In this document: positions 34,002 through 43,000 of the stretch, piece after piece | Layout of the letters: each line of letters begins with the position of its first letter | How positions within the stretch are numbered: the first letter of the stretch is position 1 | Assembly (NCBI GenBank): GCA_035712285.1 | Contig: DASTBA010000139.1 | Location: 1-50,047 of the forward strand | Origin: CAMLHP01 sp035712285 | GTDB taxonomy: Bacteria > Gemmatimonadota > Gemmatimonadetes > Gemmatimonadales > GWC2-71-9 | Reading direction: 5' to 3' | Length of the DNA stretch: 50,047 nucleotides | Translations under genes and position numbers: made by a program | Notes under the pieces: generated by a model | The model's input: the letters and a program-made list of their open reading frames with translations, nothing else | Database searches by the model: none | Told to the model about the DNA's origin: nothing

Positions 34002-35288
34002 TCAGCGCCGCTCCAGCACCATGGCGTAACCCATGCCGCCCTGCGCACAGATGGAGAGCATGCCGAACTCGACGTCCCGCCGGGCCATCTCGTTCGCCAG
34101 CGTGGTGATGAGGCGGGCGCCGGTGGCAGCAAACGGGTGCCCGATGGCGATGGAGCCGCCCATCACGTTGGTGCGCTCCCAGTCCACGTCGCCCAGCGGC
34201 CCCGGAAGCCCGAGGCGTGACGCCCACTCCGCCGACCCCCATGCCTGCTCGTTGGAAAGCACCTGGGCGGCAAAGGCCTCGTGAATCTCCAGCTGCCCGA
34301 TGTCGTTCCATCCGAGGCCGGCGCGGGAGAGCGCCTTCGGCACCGCGAGCGCCGGCCCCATGAGCAGCTGCCAGCCAGGATCCACCGCCGCGACGGCGTA
34401 GCTCCGGATGAAGGCGAGCGGCTCGTACCCCAGCGCGTGCGCGCGGTCTTCCGCCATGAGCAGGACGCACGCGGCGCCATCGGTGAGCGGCGAGGAGTTG
34501 CCCGCGGTGACGGTACCGTAGCGCCGGTCGAACACCGGCTTGAGCTCCGCCAGTTTTTCGAGTGATGTATCGGTGCGGATGCCGTTATCGGTGGTGACCG
34601 GCTCGTCCATGTTCCGGCCGCCGAACCAGGGCGTGATCTCCGCCGGGATCCGTCCGTCCGCGGTGGCGGCGGCCGCGCGCTCGTGGCTCATGAGCGCCAT
34701 CCGGTCCTGGGCGGCACGGCTGATATGATTCTCCTTCGCCATCTTCTCCGCGCTCTGGCCCATCGTCTCGCCGGTGGACGGCTCGGCGATGGCGGGCGAG
34801 ACCGGCACGAGGTCACGAGGCCGCACCTGACTGAAGGCCCGGAGCCGCGCACCCAGCGAGCGAGCCTTGTTCGCCTCGACGAGAATGCGGCTCATGCGCC
34901 GGCCCACGAGGATCGGTACATCGCTCAGCGAGTCGACCCCGCCGGCCAGGATGATGTCGGCGTGGCCGACGGCGATCTGGTCCGCGGCGTTCTGCACCGT
35001 CTGCGCGCCGGAGGCGCAGGCGCGGTTCAGCGTGTAGGCGGGAACCGACGGCGGGAACTGCGGAAGGAGGCTGACTTCGCGCGCAACGTTGGGCACCAGC
35101 GGCGAGGGCACCACCTGGCCCCAGATCACCTCGTCCACGAGGTGACCTTCAAGTTCGGTGCGATAGAGCAGCTCTCGCGCGACGTGCCGGGCCAGGTCCA
35201 CGGCACGCGCCTCGCGGAGCACGGTGTTCGCGCGCGCAAACGGCGTGCGGACTCCGGCGATGACGGCGACGCGGCGGGATCCGTGCAT
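34002..35288 (-). CDS. fadI: Acetyl-CoA C-acyltransferase (thiolase)
   Basis: 428 residues from ATG 35288, preceded by AGGA 8 nt upstream; ATG 35306 adds six residues and is possible. The active-site nucleophile is Cys91 in NRACASGAQ. The C-terminal residues are the His in GGSIAIGHPFAATGAR and the Cys in CAQGGMG. IHEAFAAQVLSNE is the usual covering loop. It catalyses the last thiolytic step of fatty-acid oxidation. It is the first gene of the unit with fadJ and the membrane kinase. The symbol fadI follows the pairing with FadJ; a FadA-type role is equally possible. Confidence 0.93.
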   Translation of the reverse strand: MHGSRRVAVIAGVRTPFARANTVLREARAVDLARHVARELLYRTELEGHLVDEVIWGQVVPSPLVPNVAREVSLLPQFPPSVPAYTLNRACASGAQTVQNAADQIAVGHADIILAGGVDSLSDVPILVGRRMSRILVEANKARSLGARLRAFSQVRPRDLVPVSPAIAEPSTGETMGQSAEKMAKENHISRAAQDRMALMSHERAAAATADGRIPAEITPWFGGRNMDEPVTTDNGIRTDTSLEKLAELKPVFDRRYGTVTAGNSSPLTDGAACVLLMAEDRAHALGYEPLAFIRSYAVAAVDPGWQLLMGPALAVPKALSRAGLGWNDIGQLEIHEAFAAQVLSNEQAWGSAEWASRLGLPGPLGDVDWERTNVMGGSIAIGHPFAATGARLITTLANEMARRDVEFGMLSICAQGGMGYAMVLERR

Positions 35289-35379
35289 GCGGGTCGTCCT
35301 GTACATTTCCGGTTTCGTGGCCGCGGCGACGCAGGAGGCGCGCGGCCGGGCGTTCACTCTGGCCGAACGGTGAAGATAA

Positions 35380-36981
35380 TTGAATCCAGGTGACCTCGAC
35401 GGTTCCGCGGTGGATCTGCTGGTCATCGGCGGCGGCATCACCGGCGCCGGCATTGCGCGAGACGCCGCCATGCGCGGGATGCGCGTGGCGCTCGTGGAAC
35501 GCCACGACCTCGGTGCCGGCACCAGCTCCCGCTCCAGCCGCCTCATCCACGGCGGGCTCCGCTACCTCGAACAGGGCAACCTGCACCTGGTGCGCGAGGC
35601 GCTCCGCGAGCGCACCATCCTGCTCCGGATTGCCCCCCACCTGGTGCGGGCGATTCCCTTCGTCTTTCCCCTGCACGAGGGCGACCGGGTTCCGCGCTGG
35701 AAACTGGGCGCGGGCCTGCTGGCCTATGAAGCCCTGGCCGGCTTCCGCAGCGGGCGGACGCCGCGCCTCCTCGGACGGCGCGGCGTGCTCGAACTCGAGC
35801 CCCTCATCCGGGAGCGCGGCCTGACCGGCGGCGCGGTCTACGGCGACGCCCAGTGCGACGATGCCCGCCTGGTGGTCGCCACGGCCCGCTCGGCGGCCGA
35901 TCATGGAGCCCTGATCGTCACGCATGCGCGCGTGGTCTCGCTGCGGGAGCAGGGCGGACAGGTCCGCGGGGCCGGGATCGAGTCCGCTCTCGACGGCACC
36001 CGCGCGGCGCTGGAGGCCACGATCGTGGTCAACGCCGCCGGCCCGTGGGTGGATGAGGTGCGCCGGATGGAAGATCCCGCGGCAGCACCGGTGCTGCGGC
36101 TTACCCGGGGCACGCACGTCGTCGTGCCGCGGGAACGAGTGGGACACCGCCACGCCATCACCTTCCTGAGCCCGATCGACGGCCGCGTCATGTTCGTGCT
36201 CCCGTGGGGGGACCTCACCTACATCGGCACCACCGACACCGATGACGGCGAGGGCCCCGAACGGGTGCATGTCGCGCGCGAGGATGTCGTCTACCTGCTG
36301 CGGTCCGCCAACGCGCTCTTCCCCGGTGCGCGGCTTACGGAAGAGGATGTGCGGGCGACCTGGGCGGGACTCCGCCCGCTGCTGGCCTCGGATCATGGGC
36401 GCGCCCCGTCGGCGCTCTCGCGGGAGCATGCGATCACCGAAGGTCCGCACGGCATGATCACGATTGCCGGGGGCAAGCTCACGACCCATCGCGAGATGGC
36501 CCGCCAGGTGGTGGATCGTGTGGCGCGCCGGCTGCCCCGGGCCTTTCCGCCCGCGCCGACCGACACGACGCCGCTCCCGGGCGGCAACGCCGCCGACCTG
36601 GAGCCGTTCCGCGCCCGCGGCGCGCCGCTCGGGCTTCCGGCCGAGGTGAGCGACCGGCTGGTGGACCGCTACGGAACCGAATGTGCGGGCATCCACAATC
36701 TCGGGATGAAGAACCGCACCCTCTTCGCACGGCTCCATCCTGCGCATCCCGCCATCGAGGCGGAAGTGCTGCATGCGGTGCGGCGCGAGATGGCGCAGAC
36801 GGTGGAGGACGTGCTGGTGCGGCGGCTGCATCTGTACTACGAGACGCGGGATCACGGCCTGCGGGCCGTACCCCGCGTGGCGGAACTGATGGCCGGCGAA
36901 CTGGGGTGGGATGCCGACCGGCGCCAGGCCGAGGTCGCCGAGTACCGGCGGTTCGTGGCGGACGGGGAGCGGTGGCGCTGA
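35380..36981 (+). CDS. glpD: FAD-dependent glycerol-3-phosphate dehydrogenase
   Basis: 533 residues by the TTG 35380 start; GTG 35410 would give MDLLVIGGG directly and is a strong alternative. The FAD-binding Rossmann motif is VIGGGITGAGIARDAAMRG, followed by GAGTSSRSSRLIHGGLRYLEQGN, typical of GlpD. The mid-region has NAAGPWVDEV, TRGTHVVVPRE and LPWGDLTYIGTTDTD. The C-terminal domain ends with EVAEYRRF. It oxidises glycerol-3-phosphate to dihydroxyacetone phosphate, passing electrons to quinone at the membrane. GATAAT at 35374-35379 could be a -10 box, favouring the GTG start. It diverges from the thiolase gene and converges on the hybrid kinase. No glycerol kinase or facilitator is adjacent. 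Confidence 0.93.
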   Translation: MNPGDLDGSAVDLLVIGGGITGAGIARDAAMRGMRVALVERHDLGAGTSSRSSRLIHGGLRYLEQGNLHLVREALRERTILLRIAPHLVRAIPFVFPLHEGDRVPRWKLGAGLLAYEALAGFRSGRTPRLLGRRGVLELEPLIRERGLTGGAVYGDAQCDDARLVVATARSAADHGALIVTHARVVSLREQGGQVRGAGIESALDGTRAALEATIVVNAAGPWVDEVRRMEDPAAAPVLRLTRGTHVVVPRERVGHRHAITFLSPIDGRVMFVLPWGDLTYIGTTDTDDGEGPERVHVAREDVVYLLRSANALFPGARLTEEDVRATWAGLRPLLASDHGRAPSALSREHAITEGPHGMITIAGGKLTTHREMARQVVDRVARRLPRAFPPAPTDTTPLPGGNAADLEPFRARGAPLGLPAEVSDRLVDRYGTECAGIHNLGMKNRTLFARLHPAHPAIEAEVLHAVRREMAQTVEDVLVRRLHLYYETRDHGLRAVPRVAELMAGELGWDADRRQAEVAEYRRFVADGERWR

Positions 36982-36996
36982 GCCGGCGTCACCGCC

Positions 36997-38877
36997 TCAT
37001 GCCGCGACTCGCCGCACCACCGCCTCGATCTCCCTGAGCTCCACCGGCTTCACCAGTACCCGGTCGGCCGGCACCGGCAGCGCGCCTTCGAGCTGGCTCA
37101 GGTCGCCCGAGAGCAGCACCACGCGGTCGAGCAGCGCCGGCTGGCGGCGCTCGAGCTGGGCGCAGAACGCGGCGCCATCCATCCGCGGCATCCGCAGATC
37201 CACCAGCATCGCGTCCACGTCGGTGCGTTCCAGCAGTTCCAGCGCTTCCGCACCGTCGGACGCCTCCAGCACGGTGGCGCCTCGCCGGCCGAGGAACCGT
37301 GCGATGGGCGAGCGGATCGCCTCCTCATCGTCCACCAGCAGGATGCGCAGCTGGGCGAGCGATGGCGCCATGGCCAGCGCAGTGGCGGCATGGCGGCTGC
37401 CGGCATGCGGCTCCGCGCCGCTTTCGGCCATCGGCAGGGTCACGACGAAACGCGCCCCCTCGACGGTGGGTTCGTGCTCCAGGTCGCCGCCCAGCTCCCG
37501 GATGATCTCCCGGGAGATGTACAGCCCGAGCCCGGTACCTCCTGCCCCCTTCGTCGTGGCGAACGGGTGGAACATGCGCGCCCGCATCTCCGGCGCGATG
37601 CCGGCCCCGCGGTCGGTCACCGCAATGCCCACCCGGTCGCCGGCACGCCAGGTCTCGACTCCGAGCTCCCGTGGCGCCGGCACTTCCGCGAGCGCATCGA
37701 GGGCGTTGCTGAGCAGGTTCACGAACACCTGCTCCAGCCGCACCGCCGCGCCGCGCACCGGCGGAAGCGTCTCATCCATCTTCCGGCTGAAGGTCACTTC
37801 CTCCACGCCGAACCGGTACGACACCAGGTCCACCGCGCTGGCGAGGACTTCGTTCACCTGCACGGCGGACGGATGCGGATCCCGCGCGCGGACGAAGCGC
37901 AGGAGCCCCGACAGCAGCTTGCCGGCCCGGCGGGCCTGGCGGCGGATCTGTCCCAGCTCGCCCCGCAGCTCCTCGGGCAGGGCCGGATCCTCGAGTCGCG
38001 AGTCCGCCAGTGCCGCGATCGCCATCAGCGGATTGTTCACTTCGTGCGCCACGCCGGCGATGAGCTCGCCGGCCGCGGCGAAGCGCCCCTGCTCCGCCGC
38101 CCGGGCCCGGAGCACCCCCGTCATCTCGTTGAAGTGCGTGGTGAGCTGCCCCAGCTCGTCGGCCTGCCGTACGCGCACCGTCGTGTTCAGTTCCCCGGCG
38201 GCGACGGCATCCAGCCCCTGCTCCAGCTCGCGGAGGGGCCGCCGGACCCGCCGGTGCACGGTGATGGCGATCAGGAGGAGCAGCAGCACGCCCAGGACGA
38301 CCCAGACCGCCATCGTCGCCACCGCCTGGTCGAGCGCGTCACCCAGCTGGGATTCGCGCTCCGAGAGCCCGCGGAGGCCGAGACGCTCCGCCTCCACCAG
38401 CACCAGTCCCATTTCCGCGTGCAGGGAGTCCACCGACGCGAGCGCTTCGGCCGCCTTGGCGCGCTGGTCGAGCTCCGCGAGCGCGAGACTCTCGTTCAGG
38501 TCGTTCTCGATCTGGCCCTGCAGCACCGCCGTGCGAGCCAGCAGTTCGCGGAGCTCCAGGGGCGCCCGGGCCAGCAGCGGGGTGGAGTTGATCGCCGGCG
38601 TCGCCAGGGTGGCGCGGACCCGTTCGCGCGCGGCGGTGTCGCCATCCAGCACGCCGCGCCGTGCCTCGATCATCAGTTGTTCGGTGTTGCCGGCGCGGAC
38701 CGCGATCTGCCCGAAGAGCTCCAGCATCGGCACCGTTTCCGCCCGGAGGCGCGCGGCGCGCGGCGCAAGCACCCCGCCGATGTAGAGCGTGAGCCCGATG
38801 ACATACGCGATGATGCAGGCCACGGCCAGCAGGCTGAGGGCGCGAAGGCTCCAGCCCGGGCGCCGCCGTCCGGTCAC
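36997..38877 (-). CDS. Hybrid sensor histidine kinase with C-terminal receiver
   Basis: 626 residues from GTG 38877. TM1 spans about 13-35; a helical extracytoplasmic region (about 40-185) is rich in Leu/Glu and resembles four-helix-bundle sensors; TM2 spans about 187-207, followed by HAMP. The HisKA box is GVAHEVNNPL with phospho-His near 278; the HATPase has NLLSNALDAL, DRGAGI and GTGLGLYI. The receiver (about 510-625) has the acidic pair DDEE, phospho-Asp near 558 in LVDLRMP and Lys in LVKP. It looks active for autophosphorylation and intramolecular transfer. GTG overlaps the stop of the binding-protein gene (GTGA), suggesting that the lipoprotein presents the ligand. No separate output regulator is adjacent. 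Confidence 0.93.
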   Translation of the reverse strand: MTGRRRPGWSLRALSLLAVACIIAYVIGLTLYIGGVLAPRAARLRAETVPMLELFGQIAVRAGNTEQLMIEARRGVLDGDTAARERVRATLATPAINSTPLLARAPLELRELLARTAVLQGQIENDLNESLALAELDQRAKAAEALASVDSLHAEMGLVLVEAERLGLRGLSERESQLGDALDQAVATMAVWVVLGVLLLLLIAITVHRRVRRPLRELEQGLDAVAAGELNTTVRVRQADELGQLTTHFNEMTGVLRARAAEQGRFAAAGELIAGVAHEVNNPLMAIAALADSRLEDPALPEELRGELGQIRRQARRAGKLLSGLLRFVRARDPHPSAVQVNEVLASAVDLVSYRFGVEEVTFSRKMDETLPPVRGAAVRLEQVFVNLLSNALDALAEVPAPRELGVETWRAGDRVGIAVTDRGAGIAPEMRARMFHPFATTKGAGGTGLGLYISREIIRELGGDLEHEPTVEGARFVVTLPMAESGAEPHAGSRHAATALAMAPSLAQLRILLVDDEEAIRSPIARFLGRRGATVLEASDGAEALELLERTDVDAMLVDLRMPRMDGAAFCAQLERRQPALLDRVVLLSGDLSQLEGALPVPADRVLVKPVELREIEAVVRRVAA

Positions 38878-39962
38878 CGGCTCCCCACCGGCACCGGGTG
38901 GCCGTCCCGGACCTGCACGATGGACATGTGTGCCGCCGCCCGGCTGCCGAACGACACGGGGCCGGTGATACCGCGGTACGCCGGGCGGGAGCCGCCCAGC
39001 GACGCCAGCCAGCTGGCCACCGCCGAGCGGCCGGTACCGGCGGCACGGATGGCGGCCGCGGCGGTCATGATGGCGTCGTACACGTACGCGTCGGCCGGTT
39101 CCGCCTCACGGCCGATGAGCGCGCGGAAGCGGCGCCTGAACTCCAGGGTCGCGCTGTCGCGCGGATCCGGCTGCCACAGCGAGACGAGGTAGAGCGAACG
39201 AAGCACCGTATCGGGGATCTGCCCGAGACGGTCCGGCACCAGCGCGCCGTCGCCGGCCACCACCCGCACGTCCGGATTCAGGGCGTGCGCCGCCGTCAGG
39301 ATCGCACCGGCAGCGGCCACGCGCCCTGCCACGACGACCAGGTCGGCGCGGGCCCGGCGCATGCTCGTGCGGACCAGGACATCGAAATCGCCTCCGGTGC
39401 TGAATGGCACCCGGTCGGCCACCGGAAGATGATGGCGCCGCAGGGCGGCCTCCACCCCGTCCCGGAGCCCGATGCCGTACTCGTCGTTGACGAAGTAGAT
39501 CGTGATGACCTTCGGGGCCAGCTGTTCGGCGATGAACCGGCCGAGGAACGCGCCTTCGATGGAATCGTTGGGCACCATCGTGAAGGTGCGGCCGTCCACC
39601 TCGCCCAGGAGGCGGCTCGTGGCCTGCGGGCTCAGCTGGGCGAGACCGGCGGCATTGTAGACCGGCGCCGCCGCCAGTGCGCCCCGGCTGTTGCTCGGGC
39701 CCACGACCGCCAGCACCTCGGGGCGCGCGACGAACCGCTCGGCACGCCGCACGTCGAGGTCCGGCGTGTCGCCTACCAGCGACGAATCCAGCGCCAGTTC
39801 GATGGGACGCTGCTCACCGGAGCGCGCCAGGTCGGCCGCGGCCAGCCGGGCCGCCGCCACGTTCCGGGAGATCGGATCATATGAGAGACCGATGACCGCG
39901 GGCGTCCCGCGCCGGCTGCAGCCGACAGCCAGGACGAGGAGCGGGAGAAGGGCAGCCCGCAT
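38874..39962 (-). CDS. Periplasmic-binding lipoprotein, branched-chain amino-acid type
   Basis: About 362 residues from ATG 39962 (ATG 39980 is possible). MRAALLPLLVLAVGC is a lipoprotein signal with lipobox LAVGC. The rest is a type I periplasmic binding protein of the Leu/Ile/Val (Peripla_BP_6) kind: IGLSYDPISRN, LAVVGPSNSRGALAAAPVYNAAGLAQLSPQAT, FVNDEYGIGLRDGVEAAL and YVYDAIMTAAAAI. No permease or ATPase genes are present. The gene overlaps the hybrid histidine kinase instead, so it is probably a sensory binding protein, in the way LuxP serves LuxQ. The ligand is unknown; amino acids, amides or short organic acids are typical for this fold. Confidence 0.9.
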   Translation of the reverse strand: MRAALLPLLVLAVGCSRRGTPAVIGLSYDPISRNVAAARLAAADLARSGEQRPIELALDSSLVGDTPDLDVRRAERFVARPEVLAVVGPSNSRGALAAAPVYNAAGLAQLSPQATSRLLGEVDGRTFTMVPNDSIEGAFLGRFIAEQLAPKVITIYFVNDEYGIGLRDGVEAALRRHHLPVADRVPFSTGGDFDVLVRTSMRRARADLVVVAGRVAAAGAILTAAHALNPDVRVVAGDGALVPDRLGQIPDTVLRSLYLVSLWQPDPRDSATLEFRRRFRALIGREAEPADAYVYDAIMTAAAAIRAAGTGRSAVASWLASLGGSRPAYRGITGPVSFGSRAAAHMSIVQVRDGHPVPVGSR

Positions 39963-40009
39963 CGGCGGAATCACGACCATGACGAGACCGTCGGCATCAG
40001 GGGGTCCCC

Positions 40010-40054
40010 TATCTTGCGCCTCAGGACAGCCGGGGGCAAGGGACGTTATCTTTG
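40010..40054 (+). promoter_or_regulatory. Two TATCTT boxes before the SucB-SucA gene
   Basis: TATCTTGCGCC at 40010-40020 and TATCTTTG at 40047-40054 lie 44 and 5 nt before ATG 40059. The second matches the FCB-type -7 consensus TAnnTTTG exactly but is too close for a normal leader, so the first is the better promoter candidate. The first is shared with the inverted repeat at 3553-3585. Confidence 0.4.
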
Positions 40055-40058
40055 AGCA

Positions 40059-43000
40059 ATGGATCCGAACGTCTTTGAAACCGCCAACGCCGGGTTTGCC
40101 CAGGCGCTGTACGAGGATTACCTCCGCGATCCCGCCTCGGTGGGCGACGCCTGGCGGGCCCTCTTCGACAGCGGCGTGGTGGGCGAACAGCCGGCTGCGA
40201 CCAACGGCACCCACGCACCGGCAGCCTCGGCGGAGCCGCCACCACCTGCCCGCCCTGTCCGCCCTGACCAGCTTGAGATCAAGGGCCCCGCCCTGCGCCT
40301 CGTCCAGAACATGAACGAGAGCCTCACCGTCCCGACTGCCACCAGCTTCCGTGAACTGCCGGTGGCACGCCTCGAAGCGGAACGGAAGGCGCTGAACAGC
40401 GCCGTGAAGAGCGCCGGCCGCACCGAGAAGGTGTCCTTCACGCATCTTATCGCCTGGGCCCTGGTGCACGGCATCCGGAAACATCCGGTGATGAGTCATG
40501 CACTGGCGCTGGTGGGCGATGCGCCGCATCGGCTGGTCCCCGACGGCATCCACCTCGGCCTCGCCGTGGATGTCTCGCGAAAGGACGGAAGCCGCGGCCT
40601 GGTGGTTCCGGTGATCAAGCATGCCGAGCAGTTCGACTTCGGCGGTTTCCTGGCGAAGTACGAGCAGCTGGTCGAGAAGGCGCGCACCAACCGGCTCATG
40701 CCGGACGACTTTGCCGGCGCCACCGTGACGCTCACCAATCCCGGCGGCCTTGGCACCGTGGCCTCGGTGCCCCGGCTCATGGCGGGCCAGGGCACCATCA
40801 TCGCCGTGGGCGCGATCGGCTATCCGGCTGAATTCTCCGCGACACCGGCCGCCACCCTGCAGAGCCTCGGGCTCAGCAAGGTGATGACGATGACCAGCAC
40901 CTACGATCATCGCATCATCCAGGGCGCGGAGAGCGGCCAGTTCCTGGCCACGGTGGACGGCCTGCTCCAGGGTGCCGAAGGATTCTACGAGTCGGTGTAC
41001 AGCGGCCTGGGCCTCTCGCCTGCGGCGGCTCTGCCGGTCCTGTCCGCCCCGCCCGCCTTGTCCGCCTTGTCCGCCCCGTCCGCCCTGCCTGTCGCGGACA
41101 TGCGCCACGTCGCCGCGGCCATGGCCCTGGTAAAGGCATTCCGGACCCATGGCCACCTCGCCGCGCGCCTCGATCCGCTGGGCAGCGAGCCGGCAGGCGA
41201 TCCGTCACTCGATCCCGCGACGCTCGGACTCACGCCGGAAGTCATGGCCGGGATTCCGTCCAGCGTGCTCCGCGTCAAGGTGCCGGGCACCTCGCTTCTC
41301 GAGGCGCTGCCGTACCTGCAGGCCGCCTACTGCGGCACCATCGCGTACGAAATCGAGCACATCGCGAGCCATGAGGAACGGGTATGGCTCCGCGAACAGA
41401 TCGAATCGGGCGTGCTGCGCCAGCCGTTGCCGGCCGACCAGAAGCTTGCGCTCCTCGACCGGCTGATCGAGGTGGAAGCGTTCGAGAACCTGCTCCAGCG
41501 CGCCTACCTCGGGCAGAAGCGCTTCTCGATCGAGGGCGTGGACATGCTGGTGCCGATGCTGGATCTCGCCATCGCCCAGGCGGCGGACCGGGGCGCGCGC
41601 GAGGTGGCGATCGGCATGGCGCACCGCGGGCGGCTCAACGTGCTGGCGCATACGGTGCGACTCCCGTATGAGTCGATCTTCGCCGAATTCGAGGGAGACA
41701 CGCGCCCGCTCGGGGCGGACGACGAGGGGGAGACCGGTACCGGCGACGTGAAGTACCATCACGGCGCCGACGGGACCTACGCCACCGCCGACGGCAAGTC
41801 CGTTGCCGTGACGCTCGCACCCAACCCGAGCCATCTCGAGTTTGTCGGGGCGGTGGTCGTGGGACGAGCCCGCGCGCGGCAGACCGAGCGGCAGGAACAG
41901 GAGATCCTCCGCAACCGCGACGCCGCCCTGCCGATCGTCATTCACGGGGATGCCGCCTTCGCCGGCCAGGGTGTGGTGGCGGAGACCTTCAACCTCGGCG
42001 GGCTGCCCGGCTACACCGTGGGCGGCACCTTCCACATCATCACCAACAACCAGATCGGCTTCACCACCGACGTGCGCGACGCGCGTTCCACCCGCTATGC
42101 CAGCGACCTGGCCAAGGGCTTCGACGTGCCGATCGTGCACGTGAATGCGGATGACCCCGAGGCCTGCCTGGCCGCGGCACGCTTTGCCATGGCCTACCGC
42201 GAGCGCTGGGCGCAGGACGCGGTGGTGGATCTGGTGGGCTACCGGCGCCACGGGCACAACGAGGCGGACGAACCCTCGTACACGCAGCCGCTCATGTACG
42301 ATCGCATCAAGCAGCTGCCCACGGTGCGCCAGAAGTATGCCGCGCAACTGGTGGCGGAAGGGGCCATTTCCGCGGCGGACGCCGAGGCGCGCTACACCAC
42401 GTTGTACGACCGCCTCTCCGCCGCGCAGCATGCGTTCAAGGGCCGCGCCCGCGAGGCCGGCGCCGCCCCCGAGGCCGCCGAGCGCCGCGGCAATCCGCCC
42501 GAATCGGTCGTGACCGCCGTGCCGGCCGACACGCTCGTGGCGCTCAATGAAGCGCTGCTCGCCTGGCCCGCCGGGTTCGCGGTGAGTTCGAAGCTGGCCC
42601 GGCAGCTGGAGCGCCGCCGTACCGTGATGGGCGAGGCCGGCGGAATCGAGTGGGCCCACGCGGAGGAACTCGCCTTTGCATCACTCCTGATGCAGGGGGT
42701 GCCGCTGCGCCTGACGGGCCAGGATACGGAGCGCGGGACGTTCAGCCAGCGGCATCTCATGCTGCATGACGTGAACACCGGCGCCGAATACGCGCCGATC
42801 GCGCACCTGCCCGGTGCCCGGGCTCCGATGGAGCTGCACAACAGTCCGCTCTCCGAGCTCGCGGCCATCGGCTTCGAGTACGGCTACAGCGTGGCGGCGC
42901 CCGAGGCGATGGTCATGTGGGAGGCGCAGTTCGGCGATTTCGTGAACGGCGCCCAGGTGATGATTGACCAGTTCCTGGCCGCCGGCCTGTCCAAATGGGG

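Noticed and set aside
31817..34108. A 763-codon plus-strand frame
   Set aside because: It is antisense to fadJ and has no recognisable motifs.
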